Below the pieces are notes generated by a model. The model made no database searches, was not told the DNA's origin, and worked only from the letters and a program-made list of their open reading frames with translations. The position numbers and the translations under genes are program-made. DNA of 64,000 nt from Desulfopila aestuarii DSM 18488 (GTDB taxonomy: Bacteria; Desulfobacterota; Desulfobulbia; Desulfobulbales; Desulfocapsaceae), in assembly GCF_900143695.1 (NCBI RefSeq), contig NZ_FRFE01000014.1, positions 82,953-146,952 on the forward strand, written 5' to 3'. Below are positions 1 through 9,634 of the stretch, piece by piece. Numbering within the stretch: the stretch's first letter is position 1; every line of letters starts with the position of its first letter.

Positions 1-402
1 CATAGTGGTAATGGCGGTTATCAGCACAATATCGTTGCCGGAGGCAAGTGAAAGACGCAGATTGTTGGTAATAAAAACGGACACGAGAATGAGGCCGAGG
101 CCGACAAGGATCGAAGCGTGATAGCCAACAAATGGCTCAATTTCACGTTTGATTGCCACCCTTTTCACCGCCAGATACAAAAGACCAGGGATCAATATTC
201 CTTTGATCAAAATCATCACCTGGTAAAAGATGATGGCTCCACTGCTGAATGCTTCATTGTGTTTCAGAAGAAGTGGAGTAAGTGAAACCATGACACCCTG
301 AAGGGCCATGATCTGTACCAGCGCCATCAGCCTGGTGGAGCCCAGCGACAACAGCACTGACAGCAAAATAACAACCAGCGTTGCTTCAGTCAGATTTATC
401 AT
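1..402 (-). CDS. hyfE: HyfE-like membrane subunit, partial (C-terminus outside window)
   Basis: The reading frame opens at ATG 402 and stays open to the left edge (134 codons seen, stop not in window). The product is very hydrophobic, with at least four membrane helices, starting MINLTEATLVVILLS. Its ATG overlaps the stop of the upstream HyfC-like gene (ATGA at 399-402), so the two are translationally coupled. Size, hydrophobicity and position after HyfB and HyfC match the HyfE (NuoK-related) subunit of group-4 hydrogenase-like or formate-hydrogenlyase-like membrane complexes. The assignment rests on context as much as on sequence. The catalytic subunits (HyfG, HyfI type) would lie to the left and are not visible, so whether the complex uses H2, formate or another donor cannot be told. 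Confidence 0.75.
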   Translation of the reverse strand, partial: MINLTEATLVVILLSVLLSLGSTRLMALVQIMALQGVMVSLTPLLLKHNEAFSSGAIIFYQVMILIKGILIPGLLYLAVKRVAIKREIEPFVGYHASILVGLGLILVSVFITNNLRLSLASGNDIVLITAITTM

Positions 403-1316
403 TGAAAGACTCCCATGGTTAATATGGAGGCAAAAAAGACCAGGGCAAACGAAGTGAGGATGAACTGGGGTACCAGATTCATCTTGAACCGGGCCATAAT
501 CGACTCTGTCAGACCGATTGCCGCATAGACAAGGACAAGAAGACCCAAAAACAGCGCCCAGCTGGAAAATCCGGAAAGGCTTGAAAGTGGGTAGATAAGG
601 TTGGCGATAAAAGATGAGTAGAAGAACAGTTTGTAAAAGGCGCCCAACTCGATAAGCGCCAGATCCGGGCCGCTATGATCGAGAATCATGACCTCATGGA
701 TCATGGTCAACTCAAGATGGGTGGCCGGATCATCCACAGGTACCCGAGAGTTTTCAGTAAGCAGTACCATGAACATTGAAACGATGACGAGCAGCAGCAA
801 TGCGCCCTTGTCACTCATCAGCGAGATGCTGTTATCACCGCTAAAGTATTCGGCGAAACTGAGCGAACCGGTCAACCGGTAAAAAACCACCAGTACGGCA
901 AAGACGGTGATTTCAGCAATACATGAGAAGAAGACCTCCCGAGCTGCTCCCATTCCTTCAAATGGCGAAGCCGTGTCAAGCGCTGCCACCACGGTAAAAA
1001 AACGTCCGATACCGAGAAGGTAGAACAACACGATCACATCCCCATGAAAGGAGAGCAAAGGGTTCGCTCCGGCCAATGGAAAAAAGAGCAGAACAATGAG
1101 CGCGGTGGCAAACGAGACGATTGGTCCAAGTTGAAACACAAAGGAGGTGCTGGTGCTGTAGACCGATCCTTTTCGCAGTAACTTGGCCAGAATGTAATAT
1201 TTGATTAACAGTGGCGGCCCTTTTTTTCCGGCAAAGAAGGCCTTTACCTTCAAAATGATACCTGGAAAGAGCGGCGCTGCCAGTATCGCAATGGCGAGTG
1301 ATAGATATGTTTCCAT
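399..1316 (-). CDS. hyfC: HyfC/HycD-type (NuoH-like) membrane subunit
   Basis: A 305-residue polytopic membrane protein of the complex I subunit H / HycD family. The usual loop signature between helices is seen near residues 190-215 (ENSRVPVDDPATHLELTM), where the acidic DDPATHLELT stretch contacts the hydrophilic arm. It anchors the hydrogenase-like peripheral module to the membrane and forms part of the ion path. An AGAGGT ribosome site lies just before ATG 1316, and the gene follows the HyfB-like gene by 37 bases. Length is normal for the family (about 300-310). The order HyfB, HyfC, HyfE is that of group-4 hydrogenase operons. Confident for the family, less so for the exact complex. Confidence 0.88.
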   Translation of the reverse strand: METYLSLAIAILAAPLFPGIILKVKAFFAGKKGPPLLIKYYILAKLLRKGSVYSTSTSFVFQLGPIVSFATALIVLLFFPLAGANPLLSFHGDVIVLFYLLGIGRFFTVVAALDTASPFEGMGAAREVFFSCIAEITVFAVLVVFYRLTGSLSFAEYFSGDNSISLMSDKGALLLLVIVSMFMVLLTENSRVPVDDPATHLELTMIHEVMILDHSGPDLALIELGAFYKLFFYSSFIANLIYPLSSLSGFSSWALFLGLLVLVYAAIGLTESIMARFKMNLVPQFILTSFALVFFASILTMGVFQ

Positions 1317-1353
1317 CCGTTACCTCTGTATAAAATGTCGCATCTGCCTGTGT

Positions 1354-3312
1354 TTACATAAACAGAAGCAGAACAATAATTGTCACGATGATGTAGCTGA
1401 TATACAGCTGAATGTGGCCATGCTGAATCCAGCGGAATTTCCCCAGCAGAAAGACAAAGGGGGTAACAATTCTGTCCACCAGTGTTATCTCGGCAATATC
1501 ATCCACCCGGGACTCATAGGTTGTACGTCCTGGGAATATCTTGGAAATGCCAGAGTAATAGGTTCGCACCTGGACGAAAGGCCGGAAAAACTCAACAATA
1601 CTCATCCCATATGAGGTACCGGTATACTGCATGCGTACGGTCGGCTGGGTAAAACCGCAGCCCCAGGTTCCCCCGCTGCCAATCTCTTTCTGACGATAGA
1701 ATATTTTCCGAAGCACAACTGTGAAGAGAAACACACCGACAAAAATCCGTGCCGCAAAACCGAGATTCTGCGTCACCACAGCTACCGCCGAAGTCTCGAC
1801 CAGATTGAGCGAAGTGATGCTTTTCAGTCCCAGCATTGCCATCTGAACAAAGGGATCAGGGAACAACCCAATCAGAAGGCAAACTGCAGAGAGCACAACC
1901 ATCGGAAAGGTCATGGAGAAATCTGTTTCATGCGCTTTGGCTGCTTCAGGGCTTCTCGGTTCACCAAGAAAGGCCAGACCAAACACTCTTGAAAAACAGG
2001 AGATAGCCAATCCTCCAATAAAAGCCAGGGAGATAATAGCCAACATGATCAAGATGAAGGTTGCCCCCTTCTGGGTAAGACCGTGGAACGCACCGAAATA
2101 GATGAGAAACTCGCTGACAAATCCGTTGAAAGGCGGCAGGCCTGATATAGCCAACGACCCGAAGAGGAATCCTTTTCCAGTGGTGGTCATCCGTTTGACC
2201 AGCCCGCCCAGTTGATCGACATTTTTGGTACCGGTGCCATGCAGCACCGATCCTGCCCCAAAGAAGAGCAGCGGTTTGAAGAGCGAATGGTTGAAAACGT
2301 GCAGCAGGCTGCCAGCAAAGCCAAAACTCGCCATGACCATATCACCAACGGCGATGCCGATCATGCCGATGCCTGCACCGATCAGAATAATACCGATATT
2401 CTCAACGCTGCTGTAGGCCAGAATCTTTTTCAGATCCTGCTTACCCAATGCATAAACCACACCGAGCACTCCTGAGATCATGCCAAGAACCAGAATGACC
2501 TGGCCAAAAATGATATCAGTGGCACCAAGCACGCCATACAGCCTGATAATACCGTAAATGCCCATCTTGATCATGACACCCGACATGACACCGGATATGG
2601 CACTTGGAGCTGCAGGGTGGGCATGCGGTAGCCAGGTATGCAGCGGAAACACGCCTGCTTTTGAGCCGAAACAGACCAGGGCCAGGAAAAAGACGACAAC
2701 CTTTATGCTTGCCGGCATTGTAGCAAAGGATGAAAGGGCAAAAGATCCTGTGTAACTGTAAGCAAGGGCCAGGGCCGCAAAAAGAAACATGGCGCCTGCC
2801 TGAGTGAAAAGAATGTAAATGTAGCCCGCTTGCCGGGTTTCTTTTTTCTGATAATCGTGCATCACCAGAAAAAAGGAAGAGAGCGACATAATTTCCCATG
2901 AAAGGGCAAAACTGATGATGTTGTCGGCAGTTGCAACCAGCGCCATGGAGACGATCAGCAGAGTGAGAAAGAAAAAATTGACCGCCACACGGCCGCTGTC
3001 AGCTGCCTTATCCATATAATGAAAATTATAGAGCGCGGCCAGCGGACAGACTGCAAATATCGGGATCAGGAAAAAAGCTGAAAGAGCATCAAGTGAAAAT
3101 GAGAGGGTGAAGAGATGCAGCCAGGACCCTGAAAAGGTCACGACCTCATCACTTTGAAGTGTAGTGGCAACTGCATATAACCCGATCAAACAACCAGCTA
3201 GGGTCAAAGCAATATACCCGGCCTTCATCAACCGAAAGAGCCGATACGTTGATAGCGCGAATAACCCACCGGCGCATACAACTGAGAGTGAAAGTAAGAA
3301 AATGTCCATCAT
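1354..3312 (-). CDS. hyfB: HyfB-type proton-pumping (NuoL/antiporter-like) subunit
   Basis: A 652-residue multi-pass protein of the Mrp-antiporter/NuoL/NuoN family, expected in the cytoplasmic membrane as an ion-translocating subunit. Key features are a glutamate in a membrane helix near residue 137 (SWEIMSLSSFFLVMHDYQ), the lysine/histidine motif near 215-230 (GSKAGVFPLHTWLPHAHPAAPS) that is the hallmark of this family, and the central KKILAYSSVENIGII segment. The extended C-terminus (about residue 540 on) contains GGTWGCGF, typical of HyfB/HycC-like proteins rather than NuoL. Two adjacent ATGs (3312 and 3309) are possible starts; GAGGT sits just upstream. First gene of the visible operon HyfB-HyfC-HyfE. 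Confidence 0.9.
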   Translation of the reverse strand: MMDIFLLSLSVVCAGGLFALSTYRLFRLMKAGYIALTLAGCLIGLYAVATTLQSDEVVTFSGSWLHLFTLSFSLDALSAFFLIPIFAVCPLAALYNFHYMDKAADSGRVAVNFFFLTLLIVSMALVATADNIISFALSWEIMSLSSFFLVMHDYQKKETRQAGYIYILFTQAGAMFLFAALALAYSYTGSFALSSFATMPASIKVVVFFLALVCFGSKAGVFPLHTWLPHAHPAAPSAISGVMSGVMIKMGIYGIIRLYGVLGATDIIFGQVILVLGMISGVLGVVYALGKQDLKKILAYSSVENIGIILIGAGIGMIGIAVGDMVMASFGFAGSLLHVFNHSLFKPLLFFGAGSVLHGTGTKNVDQLGGLVKRMTTTGKGFLFGSLAISGLPPFNGFVSEFLIYFGAFHGLTQKGATFILIMLAIISLAFIGGLAISCFSRVFGLAFLGEPRSPEAAKAHETDFSMTFPMVVLSAVCLLIGLFPDPFVQMAMLGLKSITSLNLVETSAVAVVTQNLGFAARIFVGVFLFTVVLRKIFYRQKEIGSGGTWGCGFTQPTVRMQYTGTSYGMSIVEFFRPFVQVRTYYSGISKIFPGRTTYESRVDDIAEITLVDRIVTPFVFLLGKFRWIQHGHIQLYISYIIVTIIVLLLFM

Positions 3313-3568
3313 ACCTCGTTATAATGTGTCGTTATCTAAGGTGAATGTTCTGTCGCCTGAGCTATCCAGTGAGTCAGCCTGTTATTATCATGGGCCCTCC
3401 ATATTGTTATGACTATAAATTTCATAGTGTCGTAAATACTGTTCCTATACCTGTATATGTGTACATTTCGTTTAAACGTGTTAAAGGCCCTACTTTGTAT
3501 TTGATCTATCAACCCGTATTCATGGGTGTTATCACAAATATCAAATTTTATTAGACCGGAGGATCTCT

Positions 3569-3811
3569 TCAGCGATCCTTTGCATTTTCGTAGGTGAAGC
3601 CATACCAGAGCTGGTCTTTTCCAGACTGATTCTGGGGAATGATTTCTTCGAAATCCCAGATCAGACTCTTGAGATATACCAGCCAGTTCAGGGCATCCAC
3701 CATTGACAGGAACGGTCCAACCTCCGTCAACCCGCCGATATCTCCATATTGGCCTTCTAAATACTCTTTCGCCTTTGCCGGTTCCTGGGTAATACCTATG
3801 AGAATAGTCAC
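3569..3811 (-). CDS. Hypothetical 80-residue protein
   Basis: An 80-codon frame (start MTILIGITQEPAKAKEYLEG, end FTYENAKDR) standing alone between the hydrogenase-like operon and the two-component system. A plausible AAAGG ribosome site lies 4-8 bases before ATG 3811. The protein is acidic and soluble, with no signal peptide, membrane helix or cysteine. I do not recognise a family. It is listed because the surrounding DNA is AT-rich and gene-poor while this frame has ordinary protein composition and a ribosome site. The overlapping frames on both strands look random. It could still be spurious. Confidence 0.5.
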   Translation of the reverse strand: MTILIGITQEPAKAKEYLEGQYGDIGGLTEVGPFLSMVDALNWLVYLKSLIWDFEEIIPQNQSGKDQLWYGFTYENAKDR

Positions 3812-4234
3812 ATTGAACCTTTGCTGAAAAATTTCGAGTTAACCACCCCAACCCGATATAACTTTGCAGTTTATGTGCCACACGACAGACATGAATCCAT
3901 ACAACTGTTATTGTTAGATATATTGTGAGTTTAAATACCGTTTTATGGTTATGCCATACGCAAACAACCACGATGTAACATGGGTAGCAAAAATTACGAT
4001 GCTCGTGCTGGGGCACTATGCCCCAGCCATATATTTCAGCAACAAAGGGTTATACAGGACGCAACCGGGAAACCCGGTTTATAAGGTCAGCTTTTGGTGA
4101 ATGAAAAAGCAAAAGGGAGAGATTCAGGTCAGGAAAAACGATTCGGGGCATTTTTCCCAACTGGGGAAAAATGCCCCACTCAATCGGATTGCGGCCAGGC
4201 TGATATGGAAGAGGTATAAGAATTTATAAAGAAT
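3812..4234. other. Gene-free stretch with terminator
   Basis: About 420 bases without a convincing gene. A 226-codon minus-strand frame that spans 3336-4016 has the composition of a chance frame. The only clear element is the 14-bp inverted repeat at 4145-4177, listed separately. A short direct repeat (AAGAATTTAT) occurs twice just before the stop of the response regulator, around 4218-4235. Confidence 0.6.
4145..4177 (-). terminator. Rho-independent terminator of the sigma-54 two-component operon
   Basis: A perfect 14-bp inverted repeat (GGGGCATTTTTCCC, five-base loop, GGGAAAAATGCCCC). Read on the minus strand it follows the stop of the response regulator at 4235 by about 57 bases and is followed after seven bases by TTTTT. 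On the plus strand no T-run follows. It therefore fits termination of the minus-strand kinase/regulator transcript. Confidence 0.7.
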
Positions 4235-5593
4235 TTATTCTTCTTCGTAACGCTGGAGTTTTCGGTACAGGGTCTTGCGATCGACCTTTAATATCCGTGC
4301 CGTCAAGGTTCGATTACCGCCGGTGGATTTCAAGACGTGCAAGATGTAGCGCCGTTCCATCTCTTCCATGGAGATGAGCTCCATTGGGTCCTGGTCACCT
4401 ACCACAATATAATCATTACGAAATATCCGGATCTTCTCTGGCAGATCATCGATAACCAGTTTGTCAAAACGGGTGAGAGCAACAGCATGTTCGATGGCGT
4501 TGCGTAATTCCCTGACATTGCCCGGCCAGGAATATTCCAGCAGTTTTTCTGCAACCCCGGTGGCCAAGCCAGTCACGGCTTTATTTTGACGAGCAGCGAA
4601 ATGTTCGATAAACTTGCCCGCCAACAACAGAATATCTGTGCCCCGCGAACGAAGCGGCGGCATCTCGATCTGGATGACATTCAGCCGGTAAAAAAGATCT
4701 TCCCGAAAGAGTCCATCCTCAACCGCCGATTCCAGATCGCGATTGGTGGCGGCAATGATTCGAACATCAAAAGGCAGTTCGGTGGCTCCCCCAACCGGGC
4801 GAACGCAGCGCTCTTCCAGGGCGCGCAGCAGTTTCGGCTGGAGATCAAGCGGAATTTCACCCACCTCGTCCAAGAAAAGTGTCCCGCCGTCCGCTTCAAG
4901 AAAAAGACCTTTCGTACTGGTTCTGGCATCGGTAAAGGCGCCTTTTTTATGTCCGAACAGCTCACTCTCCAATAGCTGCCCGGGCATCGCCGCACAATTG
5001 ATGGTCACCAGAGGATTATCCTTTCGGCGACTGTGATTATGCACCGCCCGGGCAGTCAGCTCTTTTCCTGAACCACTTTCGCCGGTTATCAGCAACGATG
5101 CCTCAGAATCGGCGATTCGACTGAGTTGCGAAAACAACTCTTCCATCACCGGGCTCTCTCCGAGAAGATTCTCAAAGCGCCGAGGCTCCATGGCCGCATC
5201 GCTCAGCATCTTCACCTTCTGCTGCAGGTTCCGGTACCGCACCGCCCTGTCCAGTGACATGGCAAGAATATCCATATCCAGCGGTTTGGTGACAAAGTCG
5301 TAAGCCCCTGACCGTATCGCAGCAATAGCCGTATCCATACTGCCAAACGCCGTCATGATAACAACCGGTATATCTGGCGAATCGGTGGCAATTGCCTTAC
5401 AAATATCCAGCCCGTTCATATCCGGCAGATTGATGTCGGCAAGCACCACATCGGCAGAACGTGCATAGACAGCCGCAAGCCCCGCTTTTCCTGAAGTGTA
5501 GGTGGATACCGTAAAATCCCGACGCCCTAAACCGGCGATTAACAACTCGCACATATCCTGGTCGTCTTCTATAACGAGAATGGATCCTCTCAT
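4235..5593 (-). CDS. Sigma-54-dependent response regulator (NtrC/AtoC/ZraR family)
   Basis: A 452-residue three-domain regulator. Residues 1-120 are a receiver with the phospho-acceptor Asp at about 53 (VVLADINLPDMNG) and Lys near 103. Residues about 140-370 are an AAA+ domain with Walker A GESGSGKE (171-178), the sigma-54 contact motif GAFTDA (218-223), a Walker B in GGTLFLDEVGE and arginine-finger region downstream. The last 45 residues carry a Fis-type helix-turn-helix (TARILKVDRKTLYRKL). All elements for ATP-driven activation of sigma-54 polymerase are present. Its start overlaps the stop of the upstream kinase by four bases (ATGA). Target genes are not evident from the sequence; the neighbouring hydrogenase-like and ATPase operons are candidates only by position. 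Confidence 0.95.
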   Translation of the reverse strand: MRGSILVIEDDQDMCELLIAGLGRRDFTVSTYTSGKAGLAAVYARSADVVLADINLPDMNGLDICKAIATDSPDIPVVIMTAFGSMDTAIAAIRSGAYDFVTKPLDMDILAMSLDRAVRYRNLQQKVKMLSDAAMEPRRFENLLGESPVMEELFSQLSRIADSEASLLITGESGSGKELTARAVHNHSRRKDNPLVTINCAAMPGQLLESELFGHKKGAFTDARTSTKGLFLEADGGTLFLDEVGEIPLDLQPKLLRALEERCVRPVGGATELPFDVRIIAATNRDLESAVEDGLFREDLFYRLNVIQIEMPPLRSRGTDILLLAGKFIEHFAARQNKAVTGLATGVAEKLLEYSWPGNVRELRNAIEHAVALTRFDKLVIDDLPEKIRIFRNDYIVVGDQDPMELISMEEMERRYILHVLKSTGGNRTLTARILKVDRKTLYRKLQRYEEE

Positions 5594-7059
5594 GATTCAC
5601 TCGGTTGCATGGGGAGATAGATAGAAAAGCACGCCCCGCTTCTGACAGTGCTCTCAACATTTATCCAGCCGCCATGCTCCTCAACAATGCCATGGGCTAT
5701 CGAGAGGCCCAGGCCAGTGCCGGTGCCAATAGTTTTGGTAGTGAAGAAAGGCGTGAAGATATGTTCCAGATCTTCTTTACAAATACCCTCGCCTTCATCA
5801 ACGATACGAATTTTCAGATAGGACCGCGAACCATCTTCTGAATGTTGCGAGGAAGGCAGCATCTCATTCGAAACGCTGATGGAAACAGAACCGCCATCCG
5901 GCATGGCCTGAATGGAATTCATCATGAGGTTAATCAAAACCTGCTGGATCTGGGCACCGTCCGCCTTAAGCGTTACTTCGGCCCCTTCTTCCCGGTTCAG
6001 CATAAACTCGACACGCTGCCGGCTGGCCATGGGATAAAGCAGCTGAAAAATCTGCTTGATTATAAGAATAATATTTTCTTCAGCAATCTGCTGCCGCGGT
6101 CGCCGGGTGAAGTCGAGCAATTGCCGGATAATGTTTGTCATGCGCTCAGCCTGACTCTTGATGATGGTCGCGCATTCCTTGATTTCCGCCTCGTTAAGTT
6201 CATCTCGCATGATCATTTTGGCCCGACCGTCCACAACATTGAGCGGGGTGCCAATTTCATGGGCTATACCTGCCGAAATGAGGCCGAAGGTCGACAGCCG
6301 CTCGGTATGGCGTAACTGATCAAGGGTCTTTAACCGGGCATCATATTCAAATTTGATTTTCTCCCTGGCAATAATCAGGCTGGCGCACATATCGTTCATG
6401 GTCCTTGCCAGATCGGCCAGTTCGTCGCTACCCTGGATATCCAGATCGGCAGTCAGATCACCCTGCCCTATTCGTCGAGCACGCTCGGTTAGCCGATTCA
6501 GCGGCAATCGAATGTTCCAGTAGATAAAATAGTAGAGAAACAGGCCGCAAACTAGCGCCAATACGGCAGTGATAAAGGAATCACGATCAGCCATCCGGCG
6601 GGTAAATTTTTTTAGTGGCAAAAGTGGTTGCCGTAATTCAAGCGCACCCTGGCGTTCCTCTCCAACGTCCACCGGAACATAGGTATAGAGGTATTTTTCA
6701 CTCTCCACGCCTTCCAGTTTCAGGGAAACCGTTTCTCCGGCGGCTACCTTCTGCAAGGTTTTCTGTTCAGACATGGGGCGGGTGGTGTCAGCCACCAATT
6801 CATCGACCCACACCCAGGTAACCCCGATCGTACCGCTATTACTCGCATCCTGAATGAGTTCTTTCGCTTTTTTCTCGCCGCTCACTTGCCAGGTGTGGCC
6901 GATCATCGCGGAAATAGAACGTCCATTCTGCACCGCGTTGGAGACCATATCTTTTTCAAACTGGTCCACCTCGGCGAGAAAATTGAAATACTCATCGGTG
7001 CCGATAAGTAAAATCATACCGAACAGAAGGTAGCCAAACAGGTGATAGAATAATTTCAT
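5590..7059 (-). CDS. Membrane sensor histidine kinase, partner of the sigma-54 regulator
   Basis: A 489-residue kinase. Membrane helices at about residues 3-22 and 161-182 enclose a periplasmic sensor of about 135 residues. A HAMP linker follows (about 183-235), then the dimerisation/phospho-acceptor domain with His at about 267 in AGIAHEIGTPLNVV, and a HATPase domain with the N, G1 and G2 boxes (MMNSIQAMPDGG, DEGEGI, GTGTGLGLSIAHGIVEEHGG). The IGTPLNVV form of the H box is usual in kinases paired with NtrC-type regulators. It is the first gene of a two-gene operon, overlapping the regulator by four bases. The signal sensed is unknown. Confidence 0.94.
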   Translation of the reverse strand: MKLFYHLFGYLLFGMILLIGTDEYFNFLAEVDQFEKDMVSNAVQNGRSISAMIGHTWQVSGEKKAKELIQDASNSGTIGVTWVWVDELVADTTRPMSEQKTLQKVAAGETVSLKLEGVESEKYLYTYVPVDVGEERQGALELRQPLLPLKKFTRRMADRDSFITAVLALVCGLFLYYFIYWNIRLPLNRLTERARRIGQGDLTADLDIQGSDELADLARTMNDMCASLIIAREKIKFEYDARLKTLDQLRHTERLSTFGLISAGIAHEIGTPLNVVDGRAKMIMRDELNEAEIKECATIIKSQAERMTNIIRQLLDFTRRPRQQIAEENIILIIKQIFQLLYPMASRQRVEFMLNREEGAEVTLKADGAQIQQVLINLMMNSIQAMPDGGSVSISVSNEMLPSSQHSEDGSRSYLKIRIVDEGEGICKEDLEHIFTPFFTTKTIGTGTGLGLSIAHGIVEEHGGWINVESTVRSGACFSIYLPMQPSES

Positions 7060-7229
7060 TATGTTGCTTTCTGTATAATTACGCCCGACTTACTCCGAAA
7101 GGCACAATATGAAAAACGGACTCATCCTGGAAAGATCAAGATAACGTCGTCAGATCGTGACCTCTCTAGCGCCCCTTTTGCCCCAGGGAAGAATATGTAA
7201 CATCAGAAAAGAGAGATAACAAGGTTGTA

Positions 7230-8069
7230 TCAAGTTGACTTGCCGAGGTCGAAGGCACCGCTGCCAAGCAGAATCATCTCAATCTCGGCAGTAATTTCCT
7301 CCTGCCTCAGAGATCTGACTCTCAGTTGCATAGCAGCCAGTCGTTCTTCAAGTCGGTGGAGAGCCCCACCCAAATGTTGAACACGATATCTGTTTTCAAC
7401 CAGAAGAGAGGCGGTTAACAACCGGATCAATCCGACAAAGAGATAATGTTGAAGAAAATCCTGAAAAAACACATCAGGCTCCAGGTAAAGATGTGGAGGA
7501 AAGGTTTGTTTTTTTATTTTCTCTTTCGTTTGAGGAGGCAGCAGTTGTCTCAACACCACCGTATCGGAAGCATCGTCGTGATACATGACGCGGAGCCCTT
7601 GGGCCTGATGGCGCTTCATCTGTTTCCTTACCTCAACGACAACCTCAGAGAGTATCGCAAACAGTTCCTCGCCTGTTGAAGCACCGGCCATTATCCCAAA
7701 TCCCTCTGCTTCCTCACCGAGGTGCCGAGAGAGCTTTCCGCCGACAATCAGAACACTGCATGGTTCACCACCATCCTCTCGCGTTTTTGATAATTCCGTC
7801 GCCAGTATTTCATTGAACGGCCCACAAAAGCCCCGCTCTGAACCGAGAACAAGAAGTAAATCCGGTCCACTCCCAGATCCTGCCAGATCGTAAAAGTAGA
7901 GAAAATCTGCGATTACCGTATCAAGCACATCCGACATCTGCCGCTGCTGTTCGGCTTGAGCGGCCAGTTTATGCAACTCCAGCTGGGCAAGGGTTCGCAT
8001 CGAACTGATAATGGCCTGAAGCTCCTGCAGTTGTTGAAGATGCAATGCTATCTTGCGGGATCGACTCAT
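7230..8069 (-). CDS. atpG: N-type ATP synthase gamma subunit
   Basis: A 279-residue divergent gamma subunit, the central stalk that couples rotor rotation to catalysis. The N-terminal helix pattern ([31 protein letters not shown]) and the C-terminal helix ([31 protein letters not shown]) are the paired coiled coil of the family, although the sequence is far from F-type housekeeping gamma. A short segment near residues 70-95 ([19 protein letters not shown]) is the best conserved stretch. Last gene of the operon, start overlapping the stop of alpha by ATGA at 8066-8069. Divergence of gamma is normal for N-type enzymes. Confidence 0.9.
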   Translation of the reverse strand: MSRSRKIALHLQQLQELQAIISSMRTLAQLELHKLAAQAEQQRQMSDVLDTVIADFLYFYDLAGSGSGPDLLLVLGSERGFCGPFNEILATELSKTREDGGEPCSVLIVGGKLSRHLGEEAEGFGIMAGASTGEELFAILSEVVVEVRKQMKRHQAQGLRVMYHDDASDTVVLRQLLPPQTKEKIKKQTFPPHLYLEPDVFFQDFLQHYLFVGLIRLLTASLLVENRYRVQHLGGALHRLEERLAAMQLRVRSLRQEEITAEIEMILLGSGAFDLGKST

Positions 8070-9580
8070 GGCACACCTGTTGATACAATCTCATCGAACC
8101 AGTTCGACAGCTTTTCCAACCAGCGTTCGCGGCTCTCTTCTAAACTCGTAGGATCTTTTTGCAGACACTGCTGCAAATGATGCATAACCTTCACGACTTC
8201 AGAAAGCTCGATATTATCAAAAAGGCCTGAATTGTAGGCTATCAACCAAGCCATCTGCAGCTCTACCGGTAATGGATTGAGCTGCTCCTGCTTGAATATT
8301 TCACGAAGTATACGGCCCCGGCGAATGGCTTTTTCCATCGAAGCTTCCAGCCTGGTGCCGAAACGGGTGAAGACCTCAAGCTCTAGAAACTGCAGATAAT
8401 CCAGCTTCATCCTGCCAGCCTCCGCCTTGATCTGCTGATGCTGTGCCTGCCCGCCTATCCTGGAAACGGAACGGGCGATATCGATAGCCGGACGGTAGCC
8501 GGCTGAAAAAAGATTACCATCGAGATAGATCTGACCGTCGGTAATGGAAATGAGATTGGTTGGAATAAAACCGGCAATATCACCTTGCTCCGTCTCCACG
8601 ATCGGCAGCGCCGTCATCGTGCCGCCGCCCGACTCAACTGCCAGAGCCGTGCTCCGCTCAAGAAGCCGTGCGTGGATTGAAAAGATATCACCCGGATACG
8701 CCTCACGTCCCGGATGGCGACGTAAAAGCAGTGAAAGCTCACGATAGATTTTGGCATGAGTGCTGAGATCGTCGTAAATGATCAGGGTATCGCAACCAGC
8801 ATGCATCCATCCCTCTGCTATGGTACAGCCGGAAAAGGGGGCCAGATACTGCATGCCCGGCAGAGCACTTGCCTCTGCGACGACAATGGTGGTGTAATCC
8901 ATAGCCCCGTTTCTGCGCAGTGTGTTGATAGTACTGATAATCGAAGAACGTTTCTGGCCGATCAGCACATAAACACACTGAACGTCCAGCCCCCGCTGAT
9001 TAATCACGCAATCGACAGCCAGTGAGCTACGGCCAAGTCCCTCATCGCCAATCAACAATTGACGCTGGCCTTTCCCGACAGGAATAAGTGTGTCGATTGC
9101 CTTTACACCAGTATAAAGTGGCTTTCGAACAAAGTCGCGCTGGATAATTGGCGGGGATTTTTGTTCAATAGCTCGCCAACGCACCTCCCGCAGTTCCCCC
9201 AATCCATCAAGCGGTCTGCCCAGCGGGTCAACAACCCTTCCCTTCAGGCTATCACCGCAGACCATAGAAAGCCGTTCATGGGTAAGAAAAGCTGGCATGC
9301 CTGACGTCAGCGCCTGACTGTCATCCAGCAGAACCACCCCCACCCTGTCAATGGCCAGATCGAAAACCATGGCCCGGCTACCGTCAGCGAAGACAAGCAA
9401 ACCGTTCATCCGCGCTGAAGGCAGTCCACTAATCCAGGCGATTCCGTCACCTACAGAAACCAACTGTCCCTGTTCAGTAAAACGCATACGAAACTGGTAG
9501 GAACGAAGGTAGCCTTCCAGCCGATCCAACGGGCTGTTTTCAGGTTCACCACCATATTTGGTTCTGGGATCGATCACCAT
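8066..9580 (-). CDS. atpA: N-type ATP synthase alpha subunit
   Basis: A 504-residue alpha subunit counted from ATG 9580; an in-frame TTG at 9604 would give 512 residues. AGGAGA lies 15 bases before the ATG, an unusually long spacing, so the start is not certain. The family core is clear: [16 protein letters not shown], the [22 protein letters not shown] segment and the C-terminal domain ending near [16 protein letters not shown]. The P-loop reads GDEGLGRSS, so the usual lysine is arginine (CGT codon at about 9015). Alpha sites are non-catalytic, so the enzyme may tolerate this. Lies between the b/delta fusion and gamma, as in N-type operons. Confidence 0.93.
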   Translation of the reverse strand: MVIDPRTKYGGEPENSPLDRLEGYLRSYQFRMRFTEQGQLVSVGDGIAWISGLPSARMNGLLVFADGSRAMVFDLAIDRVGVVLLDDSQALTSGMPAFLTHERLSMVCGDSLKGRVVDPLGRPLDGLGELREVRWRAIEQKSPPIIQRDFVRKPLYTGVKAIDTLIPVGKGQRQLLIGDEGLGRSSLAVDCVINQRGLDVQCVYVLIGQKRSSIISTINTLRRNGAMDYTTIVVAEASALPGMQYLAPFSGCTIAEGWMHAGCDTLIIYDDLSTHAKIYRELSLLLRRHPGREAYPGDIFSIHARLLERSTALAVESGGGTMTALPIVETEQGDIAGFIPTNLISITDGQIYLDGNLFSAGYRPAIDIARSVSRIGGQAQHQQIKAEAGRMKLDYLQFLELEVFTRFGTRLEASMEKAIRRGRILREIFKQEQLNPLPVELQMAWLIAYNSGLFDNIELSEVVKVMHHLQQCLQKDPTSLEESRERWLEKLSNWFDEIVSTGVP

Positions 9581-9634
9581 CTTCAGCGTATCTGCTCTCC
9601 TCAATTTATTGCGATCATTTTTCGTATCACACGC

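Noticed and set aside
3336..4016. 226-codon minus-strand frame between the hyf-like and two-component genes
   Set aside because: Composition of a chance frame (rich in His, Arg, Trp, Cys), overlaps the more plausible 80-residue frame and has no ribosome site or family resemblance.
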